From contig NZ_FMYX01000013.1 of NCBI RefSeq assembly GCF_900102675.1, forward strand, positions 106,142 through 170,141: DNA of 64,000 bases, in the 5' to 3' direction. Made by a program: the position numbers and the translations under genes. This DNA is from Pseudomonas guariconensis. Lineage in GTDB: Bacteria > Pseudomonadota > Gammaproteobacteria > Pseudomonadales > Pseudomonadaceae. Positions 58,368 through 64,000 of the stretch are shown piece after piece. A model generated the notes under the pieces. That model had not been told where the DNA came from. It worked only from the letters and a program-made list of their open reading frames with translations, and did no database searches. The first letter of the stretch is position 1. The number at the start of each line of letters is the position of its first letter.

Positions 58368-58381
58368 CCGAACGCGTTCGG
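58368..58381. promoter_or_regulatory. Perfect 14-bp palindrome upstream of the isochorismatase-like gene
   Basis: CCGAACGCGTTCGG lies 37-50 bases before the hydrolase ATG and directly upstream of a TATACT -10-like hexamer (58386-58391). It is a candidate operator. I do not recognise the regulator. Confidence 0.45.
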
Positions 58382-58417
58382 ACGATATACTCGGCGCTTT
58401 TCACATCGCGCTAGGAA

Positions 58418-58897
58418 ATGCCCATGGAGCAGGTGCTGCTCATTGTCGACGTCCAGTCCACGTTCAACCCGCCGGAATGGCTCATCGATCGCATCCGACA
58501 TTTGTCAGCGAAGATTCCCACTGTCGCGTCCATCGAGCTGCATGACGAGCAGGTCACGCCGTTTCACCGTCAGCTCGGCTGGCACCCGGCGGCCGAAGAC
58601 GAGAGCCTGATCGAGGCCGATGAAGTCTTCATCAAGCATGGCTATGGGCAAACGCCCGCAACGATCGAATACCTCAAGCGCCTGGGCGTCGACCGGGTCC
58701 TGGTCTGCGGCTTGCAGACAGAAACCTGCGTGCTGGCTGCGGGCTTCGCGCTGTTCGATGCAGGGCTGAGCCCGACGCTGATCACCGACTTGACCGTAGG
58801 CTCGACCCTGGACCGGTCTGGCCAACTGGGCATCGACCTGTGGAAGCACCACTTCGGCCAAGTGACTACCGCAGCTGAGGTCATTGCAGGTCTCTAG
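58418..58897 (+). CDS. Isochorismatase-family cysteine hydrolase
   Basis: 159 aa. The catalytic triad of the family is visible: Asp in LLIVDVQSTFNPPE, Lys in EVFIKHGYGQTPATIEYL, and Cys in VLVCGLQTETCVLAAGFAL. Members hydrolyse nicotinamide, N-carbamoyl or other amide/ester substrates; the substrate here is unknown. The ATG at 58418 follows GGAAA; an in-frame ATG two codons later is also possible. It is monocistronic. Confidence 0.9.
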   Translation: MPMEQVLLIVDVQSTFNPPEWLIDRIRHLSAKIPTVASIELHDEQVTPFHRQLGWHPAAEDESLIEADEVFIKHGYGQTPATIEYLKRLGVDRVLVCGLQTETCVLAAGFALFDAGLSPTLITDLTVGSTLDRSGQLGIDLWKHHFGQVTTAAEVIAGL

Positions 58898-59011
58898 GCG
58901 CTGCTCGAAGGTATCCACGCGGGCCCTCACTGCGTTGAAAGGATTGTTCATTTACCTTCGTGCGGACACATTTCAGACACCAAGATCCGCTTGGCCCATC
59001 GTCCGCCTGAG

Positions 59012-59031
59012 GATTAAAGTGAGCTTCAAGG
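59012..59031. promoter_or_regulatory. Degenerate copy of the MerR operator upstream of the merR-type gene
   Basis: GATTAAAGTGAGCTTCAAGG matches the 20-base operator before the reductase gene at 15 positions, including the TTAAAG and CTT-AAGG arms. It ends 22 bases before the regulator ATG, which suggests autoregulation. Confidence 0.55.
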
Positions 59032-59053
59032 TCCATCCATCACAAGGTGCTTC

Positions 59054-59488
59054 ATGAAAATTGGCGAGTTGGCGAAGATCACCGGCCTGGCGCCATCGCG
59101 CATTCGTTTCTATGAGGCGAGTGGGTTGATCCAAGCCGTCGAGCGCAAGGCCAACGGTTACCGTGACTACGACGCTGACGCCGTCTGGGTGCTGGAGATG
59201 ATCACCAGCGCCCAGGCAGCGGGTTTCACCTTGGAGCAGATCCGCCATCTGATGCCCGTCAACGCCAACGGCTGGCGCCATGATGAACTGCTCGACGGGC
59301 TCAAGCGCAAGGTCGAGGAAATCGAGGCGCTGCAACAACAGTTGGCGCGCAACAAGGCGCAACTGCTGCTGGTGATCGATGGCGTCCAGAGCAAGCCCGA
59401 AGGCATGGCATGCGCGGACAACACACAGCGCGTACTCATCCAGTTGCGTGAGGACATGGCCGTCAACAAGTCTGACATCGAGCGCTAA
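59054..59488 (+). CDS. MerR-family transcriptional regulator
   Basis: 144 aa. The winged helix-turn-helix is MKIGELAKITGLAPSRIRFY with EASGLIQAVERKANGYRDYD (residues 1-42), and the dimerisation coiled coil is ELLDGLKRKVEEIEALQQQL near 79-98. A single C-terminal Cys (GMACADN) is present, with no SoxR-type Fe-S cluster or metal Cys pair. It is followed by an Old Yellow Enzyme gene whose promoter has a classical MerR-type dyad, so it probably senses an electrophile or redox signal (inference). Confidence 0.92.
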   Translation: MKIGELAKITGLAPSRIRFYEASGLIQAVERKANGYRDYDADAVWVLEMITSAQAAGFTLEQIRHLMPVNANGWRHDELLDGLKRKVEEIEALQQQLARNKAQLLLVIDGVQSKPEGMACADNTQRVLIQLREDMAVNKSDIER

Positions 59489-59512
59489 TCGACTTCGTCC
59501 TCCATCTGGGTA

Positions 59513-59543
59513 TTGACCTTAAAGTTGGCTTTAAGGATATCGT
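59513..59543 (+). promoter_or_regulatory. MerR-type promoter and operator of the reductase gene
   Basis: The -35 TTGACC (59513-59518) and -10 TATCGT (59538-59543) are 19 bases apart, the over-long spacing typical of MerR-activated promoters. The spacer carries the perfect dyad CCTTAAAGTTGGCTTTAAGG (59517-59536). The reductase ATG follows 28 bases after the -10. Confidence 0.75.
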
Positions 59544-59571
59544 CGCTGGCACCGTCCAATGAGGTGCCGCT

Positions 59572-60798
59572 ATGAACGCCTTCACCCCCCTCGTACTGCC
59601 TAACGGCTCCACCCTCGCAAACCGGATCGCCAAGGCGGCCATGGAAGAAAACATGGCCGATGCCGACCACGCGCCATCTGCTCGATTGATGCGCCTGTAC
59701 CAGGCGTGGGCGGAGGGTGGCGCAGGCCTGCTCATCAGCGGCAATGTGATGGTCGACTCCCGCGCCATGACGGGCCCCGGTGGTGTCGTTCTGGAAGATG
59801 AACTGCACCTGGAGCGGTTCCGGCAGTGGGCGCGCATCGGGCAGGCGCAGGGGGCGCAGTTCTGGCTGCAGATCAACCACCCCGGCCGCCAGATGCCGGC
59901 CAACCTTGGTCAGGCGACCTGGGCGCCTTCGGCCGTGGCGCTGGAACTGGGCACGATGTCCCGGCATTTCAGCAAGCCCCAGGCCATGACGACGCAGGTC
60001 ATCGAGGACATCATCCGGCGTTTTGCCCGAAGCGCGCAGTTGGCAGAGCAGGCGGGCTTTACCGGCGTGCAGATTCACGCCGCCCATGGCTACCTGCTCA
60101 GCCAGTTCCTTTCGCCGTTGACCAACCAGCGTACCGACCAATGGGGCGGCGCCCTCGAGAACCGCGCGCGCCTGTTGCTGGAGATCGTCAAGGCTGTGCG
60201 GGCTGCGGTGTCGCCAGGCTTTGCCGTCGCGGTAAAGCTCAATTCGGCTGACTTCCAGCGCGGCGGCTTCAGTGCCGACGATGCCAAAGAGGTCGTGGGC
60301 TTGCTCAACCCACTGGGCATCGATCTTGTCGAGCTTTCCGGCGGTAGCTATGAAGCCCCAGCCATGCAAGGCCAGGCGCGGGATGGCCGCACATTGGCGC
60401 GGGAGGCCTACTTTTTGGAATTCGCCCGCGAGATTCGCGAAGTGGCGAGGATGCCGGTCATGGTGACCGGCGGTATCCGCCGGCTGCCGGTTGCAGAACA
60501 GGTGATCGACAGTGGCGTCGACATGGTCGGCATCGGCACGGCGCTGGCGATCGACCCTGCCTTGCCGCGTGATTGGCAGGCGGGGCAGCTCAGCGCCCCG
60601 CAACTGCCGGCGATCACCTGGAAGAACAAAGCGCTTGCCTCGTTGGCCAACATGGCGGTGGTCAAGTATCAGTTGAACAAGCTTGCCCGGGGCAAGGCGA
60701 CTGATCCTGCGGTGGCGCCGGGTTGGGCGTTGCTCGTGCAGCAACTGGCCAATGCCCTGCGCGCTCGCCAGTACCGGCGCAGGATGGCGAGCCGGTGA
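59572..60798 (+). CDS. NADH:flavin oxidoreductase, Old Yellow Enzyme family
   Basis: 408 aa. A flavin-binding TIM barrel starts MNAFTPLVLPNGSTLANRIA. The motif FTGVQIHAAHGYLLSQFLSP near 164-183 carries the substrate-binding His residues, with RTDQWGGALENRARLLLEIV and the C-terminal MVTGGIRR and VGIGTALAIDPALPRDW. These enzymes reduce activated C=C bonds of quinones, enones or nitro compounds with NAD(P)H. It sits directly downstream of a MerR regulator and a MerR-type promoter, which suggests inducible detoxification. The substrate is unknown. Confidence 0.93.
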   Translation: MNAFTPLVLPNGSTLANRIAKAAMEENMADADHAPSARLMRLYQAWAEGGAGLLISGNVMVDSRAMTGPGGVVLEDELHLERFRQWARIGQAQGAQFWLQINHPGRQMPANLGQATWAPSAVALELGTMSRHFSKPQAMTTQVIEDIIRRFARSAQLAEQAGFTGVQIHAAHGYLLSQFLSPLTNQRTDQWGGALENRARLLLEIVKAVRAAVSPGFAVAVKLNSADFQRGGFSADDAKEVVGLLNPLGIDLVELSGGSYEAPAMQGQARDGRTLAREAYFLEFAREIREVARMPVMVTGGIRRLPVAEQVIDSGVDMVGIGTALAIDPALPRDWQAGQLSAPQLPAITWKNKALASLANMAVVKYQLNKLARGKATDPAVAPGWALLVQQLANALRARQYRRRMASR

Positions 60799-60804
60799 GT
60801 GTGG

Positions 60805-60832
60805 GCAGCCGGGTCATTTAAGCGCCGGCTGC
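60805..60832. terminator. Hairpin between the convergent reductase and moaD genes
   Basis: GCAGCCGG and its complement CCGGCTGC form an 8-bp stem with a 12-base loop, seven bases after the reductase stop. No T run is present on either side. It may act as a bidirectional structure. Confidence 0.45.
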
Positions 60833-60855
60833 ATGGCGGCGTGGGCGTCCCCGCA

Positions 60856-61107
60856 CTAACCCCCGGTGACCGGCGGGAAGAACGCCACGTCGTCGCCATC
60901 GTGCAACGGCTCATCCAGGTCACAGAGCGCCTCGTTGCGCGCACACATCAGGCCTGAATGCCCCAGCGTCGTGGTCCAGGGTTCACCGCGCTCGGCCAGC
61001 CGGTCCCGCAGATCGCGCAGGCTGGCCAGCGCGGGTGTCCAAGGCAGCGATTCGCTGTCAATGCCCAACTGCTCCCTAAAGCGTGCGAAGTACTGAAGCC
61101 GGATCAC
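60856..61107 (-). CDS. moaD: Molybdopterin synthase small subunit MoaD
   Basis: 83 aa from a GTG start at 61107, which overlaps the moaC stop (GTGA). It has a ubiquitin-like fold with VIRLQYFARFREQLGIDSES at the N-terminus and the obligatory C-terminal Gly-Gly in DGDDVAFFPPVTGG. That terminus is thiocarboxylated to donate sulfur to precursor Z. There is no moaE here, so it must use MoaE encoded elsewhere. It is translationally coupled to moaC. Confidence 0.93.
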   Translation of the reverse strand: MIRLQYFARFREQLGIDSESLPWTPALASLRDLRDRLAERGEPWTTTLGHSGLMCARNEALCDLDEPLHDGDDVAFFPPVTGG

Positions 61108-61604
61108 GGCAGCGCCTCCAGACGATAGGTACCGGAACGTCCGCCGGATTTCCTGAGCAGGCGCACCCAGTCGATCTGCATGCTGCGATCGACGGCCTTG
61201 CACATGTCATAAAGGGTCAGCGCCGCGACACTCGCTGCGGTCAAGGCCTCCATTTCCACACCGGTGACGCCCTTGAGGCTGCAGGTGGCGATGATGCGCA
61301 CCGAGTCCGGGTTGACCGCCTTGATCTCCACGCTGACCGCCGTCAACAGCAACGGATGGCACAGCGGGATCAGCTCGTGGGTACGCTTGGCGGCCATGAT
61401 GCCGGCGATGCGCGACACCGCGAAGACATCGCCCTTGGGGTGACCTGCGGTGACGATCAGGTTGAGGGTTTCAGGCTTCATCCGCACCCAGGCTTCGGCG
61501 GTGGCCTGGCGGTGCGTTTCGGATTTGTCGGTGACATCGACCATCTGGGCGTTGCCGCGCGTGTCCAGGTGGGTCAAGGAAGGCGAGTCGACGGTGGGGG
61601 GCAT
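61104..61604 (-). CDS. moaC: Cyclic pyranopterin monophosphate synthase MoaC
   Basis: 166 aa from ATG 61604 with GGAG upstream. The family signature runs LTHLDTRGNAQMVDVTDKSE near residue 10, GDVFAVSRIAGIMAAKRTHE, LIPLCHPLLLTAVSVEI, and VTGVEMEALTAASVAALTLY with DMCKAVDR. It completes formation of precursor Z from the MoaA product. It is coupled to moaD and lies 65 bases after the LysR gene. It is probably an additional copy serving the local molybdoenzyme (inference). Confidence 0.95.
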   Translation of the reverse strand: MPPTVDSPSLTHLDTRGNAQMVDVTDKSETHRQATAEAWVRMKPETLNLIVTAGHPKGDVFAVSRIAGIMAAKRTHELIPLCHPLLLTAVSVEIKAVNPDSVRIIATCSLKGVTGVEMEALTAASVAALTLYDMCKAVDRSMQIDWVRLLRKSGGRSGTYRLEALP

Positions 61605-61669
61605 TGGGGCTCCGGGGCATGCTGACATGCCGGCTGAGGGCAGGCTCGAGGACGCTGTCTGTCGGGTGG

Positions 61670-62584
61670 TCAGGCTTTCTGGCCAATGGCCGGGGGCGGG
61701 CTCGGCGTGAGCAAGTCCCGGGCCTGGGCGAAGCATTTTTCCGCCAGCGCCGAGCGTGGCTCGTTGCGGCGCAGCAGCAGGCCGACCGGTGCATGGATGT
61801 TGGCGCTGGCGATGGGGATGATGCGGATATGTTCACTCAGCTCCTCCAGCCCATCGTCGAGCGGCATGATGGCGCAGCACAGCCCGGCGCAGACGGCCTG
61901 GATCAACTGATAGGTCGAATCGCTTTCAAGCACGGGGGTTGGGTGCAGGCCGCGGCTGCGCAAGCTCAAATCCAGCGATTGGCGGTAGTGCATGCCTTGG
62001 GAGAGCAAGCCAAGCGGTAACCCGGCGAGCGTTTCCCAAGGTAATTCGGGCCCGTCGAAGCGAAAATGCCGGGTGTCGTACAGCAAGCCCATGCGGGTGG
62101 CGCCCAGCTCGATGATCTCGAAATAACTGCTGTTGACCCGATCGAGGTAGCAGATGCCCAGGTCAAGCTGGTTACGGCTCAGGCCATCGATCACCTGTTC
62201 GGAGCTGAGCGATGACAGCTGGACGGTGAGTTCGGTGTACTGCGCGAGCAGCGGCTTGAGCAACTGCATGGCATTGAAGCTCGACAGCGGCACCATGCCG
62301 ATGCGCAGGCTACCGACGATCTGTCCACGGCAATTGGCGGCTTCGCTCTGCAGGCCGTCATAGGCGGCTAACAGGGTGCGCGTCCAGGCCAGAATCCGTT
62401 CGCCCGCCTCGGTGAACCCTTCGAATCGCTGGCTACGAGTCACCAGCACCAAGCCCAACTCGTCCTCCAGGTTGCGCAGGCGCATCGAGAGGGTCGGCTG
62501 GGTGATATGGCACAGCGCAGCGGCCTGGCCAAAGTGCCGGGTCTGATCCAGCGCAATTAGAAATTTAAGTTGTTTGATATCCAT
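61670..62584 (-). CDS. LysR-family transcriptional regulator
   Basis: 304 aa from ATG 62584 (MDIKQLKFLIALDQTRHFGQ). The N-terminal helix-turn-helix includes AAALCHITQPTLSMRLRNLE, and the periplasmic-binding-like effector domain covers about 90-295. An in-frame upstream extension is not family-like. It is divergent from moaB and first in a run with moaC and moaD, so it probably controls the molybdenum-cofactor genes and the downstream oxidoreductase. A candidate dyad ATAAT-N9-ATTAT (62790-62808) lies in the shared promoter region. Confidence 0.92.
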   Translation of the reverse strand: MDIKQLKFLIALDQTRHFGQAAALCHITQPTLSMRLRNLEDELGLVLVTRSQRFEGFTEAGERILAWTRTLLAAYDGLQSEAANCRGQIVGSLRIGMVPLSSFNAMQLLKPLLAQYTELTVQLSSLSSEQVIDGLSRNQLDLGICYLDRVNSSYFEIIELGATRMGLLYDTRHFRFDGPELPWETLAGLPLGLLSQGMHYRQSLDLSLRSRGLHPTPVLESDSTYQLIQAVCAGLCCAIMPLDDGLEELSEHIRIIPIASANIHAPVGLLLRRNEPRSALAEKCFAQARDLLTPSPPPAIGQKA

Positions 62585-62818
62585 CGCTCGCCCTGCAAAC
62601 ACATGAGTCGTATCGGAGGTGTGTTGCATTGAACCGATCGTTTACCTGTTGACGCTGGCAGTCAGTGTGTTGAGAAGGGTCGAAACCCTGTGGCGGCGAA
62701 AAGTAAAATGAAAGAACAAGAGTGTCCAATGGGAATTTACGAACACCTGATAGATCCTGCTGATCAGCAGACGATGATAGGCGATATCGATAATGCAGTA
62801 TGAATTATTGATTGGACG

Positions 62819-62863
62819 AACAGGGGCGGGCGCTCTAGTTTCTCGCGAATGACGGCCCCTGTT
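62819..62863 (+). promoter_or_regulatory. Stem-loop in the moaB leader
   Basis: AACAGGGGC (62819-62827) and GCCCCTGTT (62855-62863) form a perfect 9-bp stem around a 27-base loop. It is followed by TTAGTTAG and ends 17 bases before the moaB ATG. It could be an attenuator or a translational control element. It does not show enough conserved blocks for me to call it a known Moco or tungsten cofactor riboswitch. Confidence 0.5.
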
Positions 62864-62880
62864 TAGTTAGAGTGTTCACG

Positions 62881-63420
62881 ATGAGTTCAAAACCCACTGC
62901 GCAATTTATTCCTCTGAATGTCGCCGTGTTGACGGTCAGCGATACCCGGACGTTCGAAACCGATACATCCGGCGAGTTGCTGGCCTCGCGCGCGGTGGAA
63001 ATGGGGCATCGATTGGTGGCTCGAACCTTGCTCAAGGATGACCTCTATCGGATTCGAGCCCAGGTCGCAGGCTGGATCGCTGACGATCAGGTGCAGGTGG
63101 TATTGATCACCGGCGGCACCGGCTTCACCGGGCGTGACAGTACCCCAGAGGCGGTGGCTTGTCTGCTGGACAAGCACATCGAAGGCTTTGGCGAGCTGTT
63201 CAGAGCCCTGTCGATCCTGGATATCGGCACCTCGACGGTGCAGAGCCGCGCGCTGGCAGGGCTGGCCAACGGCACGCTGGTGTGTTGCCTGCCGGGCTCC
63301 ACCGGGGCCTGCCGTACGGCCTGGGAGGGGATTTTGGTGGAGCAGCTGGATTCGCGGCATCGGCCGTGCAATTTCGTGCCGCACCTAAAGGCCGCCGAGC
63401 GTTGCGGCTCGCGGCAGTGA
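62881..63420 (+). CDS. moaB: Molybdenum-cofactor biosynthesis protein MoaB (MogA-like)
   Basis: 179 aa from ATG 62881; an in-frame GTG three codons earlier is possible. The MoCF-binding fold has NVAVLTVSDTRTFETDTSGE at residue 15, LITGGTGFTGRDSTPEAV near 79 and CLPGSTGACRTAWEGIL near 138. MoaB/MogA proteins adenylate molybdopterin before metal insertion. It is divergent from lysR-moaC-moaD and upstream of a YdeP-type molybdoenzyme gene. Confidence 0.94.
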   Translation: MSSKPTAQFIPLNVAVLTVSDTRTFETDTSGELLASRAVEMGHRLVARTLLKDDLYRIRAQVAGWIADDQVQVVLITGGTGFTGRDSTPEAVACLLDKHIEGFGELFRALSILDIGTSTVQSRALAGLANGTLVCCLPGSTGACRTAWEGILVEQLDSRHRPCNFVPHLKAAERCGSRQ

Positions 63421-63475
63421 GCCCGAGCCTGCAAGGGCGGATTACCCGCAAAAACGAATGGGCTCGCAACGAAAC

Positions 63476-63616
63476 TTAATTAATGGCCTCTTTAACTGAT
63501 GCAACGCTCTCGAGCGTGTGATTGTTTTTTATTAATACGTGATCAATAGCGTCGATCACACCCGGAAAGTTCGCGGGGATAAAGCCCTGGCGGCAGTGAT
63601 AGATAAACCTGATCAT
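63476..63616 (-). CDS. Possible small or remnant gene
   Basis: A 46-codon frame begins MIRFIYHCRQGFIPANFPGV and ends ESVASVKEAIN, in an A/T-richer 346-base gap. The frame stays open about 13 codons further upstream (QQQTIFAATLRQIKSNDD) without a standard start. It may therefore be the 3' remnant of a longer gene. No Shine-Dalgarno is evident before the ATG and I recognise no family. The rest of 63421-63766 shows only the promoter side of the YdeP gene. Confidence 0.35.
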   Translation of the reverse strand: MIRFIYHCRQGFIPANFPGVIDAIDHVLIKNNHTLESVASVKEAIN

Positions 63617-63766
63617 GTCGTCATTACTTTTGATTTGACGGAGGGTGGCGGCAAAAATAGTCTGCTGCTGTCAAAGTTTGAAGTGTGTTTTTCAACTTCT
63701 GTACGTGAGTTGAACGTGAGCGCTTCAATTCGATCTCCCGCCGAGTATCAATCAAAGGGTAGCCCG

Positions 63767-64000
63767 ATGAGCGAAGAAGAACATATCAGAAGTTACAACG
63801 GCCCGGCCGCCGGTTGGGGCGCGCTCAAGAGCGTGACCAAGGCCTGGCTGGGCAGCGAGAATGCCTTCAAGAACCTGCGCATGATGCTCAAGACCAACCA
63901 GAACAGCGGCTTCGACTGCCCCGGTTGTGCCTGGGGCGAATCGCCGGGAAGCGACATGGTCAAGTTCTGCGAGAACGGTGCCAAGGCGGTCAACTGGGAG
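63767..64000 (+). CDS. YdeP/FdhF-type molybdopterin oxidoreductase, 5' end only
   Basis: The first 78 codons are visible; the gene continues past the window. The opening MSEEEHIRSYNGPAAGWGAL, followed by KSVTKAW and then NSGFDCPGCAWGESPGSDMV and FCENGAKAVNWE, is characteristic of YdeP-like formate-dehydrogenase-alpha homologues. These use a bis-MGD molybdenum cofactor; the substrate is usually unknown, and E. coli YdeP is linked to acid resistance. AAAGGG precedes the ATG. Its position after moaB and near lysR-moaC-moaD suggests the moa genes serve this enzyme. Confidence 0.9.
   Translation, partial: MSEEEHIRSYNGPAAGWGALKSVTKAWLGSENAFKNLRMMLKTNQNSGFDCPGCAWGESPGSDMVKFCENGAKAVNWE

Noticed and set aside
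62790..62863. The moaB leader as a known Moco riboswitch
   Set aside because: Only one stem is clear. I cannot see the multiple conserved blocks of the Moco RNA motif, so I report only a stem-loop.

Overview
The window is high-GC, densely coded chromosomal DNA with Pseudomonas REP elements, DUF1652 and DUF1272 proteins and Pseudomonas-style operons. It most likely comes from the Pseudomonas putida group. The 0.3-11 kb block has the gene order I remember for the D-lysine/pipecolate locus of P. putida KT2440, and several later blocks also resemble KT2440 neighbourhoods but seem joined differently. That comparison is from memory, not from an alignment. I saw no rRNA, tRNA, CRISPR array, insertion sequence or complete prophage.

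Layout. (1) 1-9 kb: a partial class-C26 glutamine-amidotransferase-like gene; a polar amino-acid ABC transporter with an embedded FAD amino-acid dehydrogenase (amaD-like); an RpiR regulator; divergent dpkA and the aminotransferase amaC. Together these fit import of D-lysine and its conversion to L-pipecolate. (2) 9-20 kb: a serine/threonine-type transporter, tpx, and an mdtABC-outer-membrane-factor RND efflux operon. (3) 20.5-24.9 kb: an intact insecticidal-toxin-complex B subunit (TcB) with no TcA or TcC partner in view. (4) 25-29.5 kb: an MHYT-GGDEF-EAL protein, DUF1652 and DUF1345 proteins and a solitary tyrosine recombinase. (5) 29.5-36.6 kb: an orphan gspG-gspF pair, a lytic transglycosylase, two paralogous sensor kinases and an NtrC-type regulator, with three candidate sigma-54 promoters. 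(6) 37-40 kb: gluconate uptake, kinase and LacI-type repressor with three matching operators. (7) 40-44 kb: a BvgS-like hybrid kinase and BvgA-like regulator.

(8) 44.5-54 kb: two divergent cobalamin operons, cbtB-cbtA-cobE-cobM-DUF1272 and cobW-cobN-chlI-VWA, each headed by its own cobalamin riboswitch. (9) 54-58 kb: a small conserved protein, a VpsR-type sigma-54 activator, and a penicillin-binding protein 2 with no rodA beside it. (10) 58-61 kb: an isochorismatase-like hydrolase, and a MerR regulator with an Old Yellow Enzyme reductase that share a near-identical operator. (11) 61-64 kb: moaD-moaC-lysR facing moaB and the start of a YdeP-type molybdopterin oxidoreductase, which looks like a molybdenum-cofactor supply set for that enzyme.

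The most interesting candidates are the sigma-54/two-kinase/mini-pseudopilus region, the orphan TcB, the MerR operator pair, and the moa/YdeP locus with its folded moaB leader.
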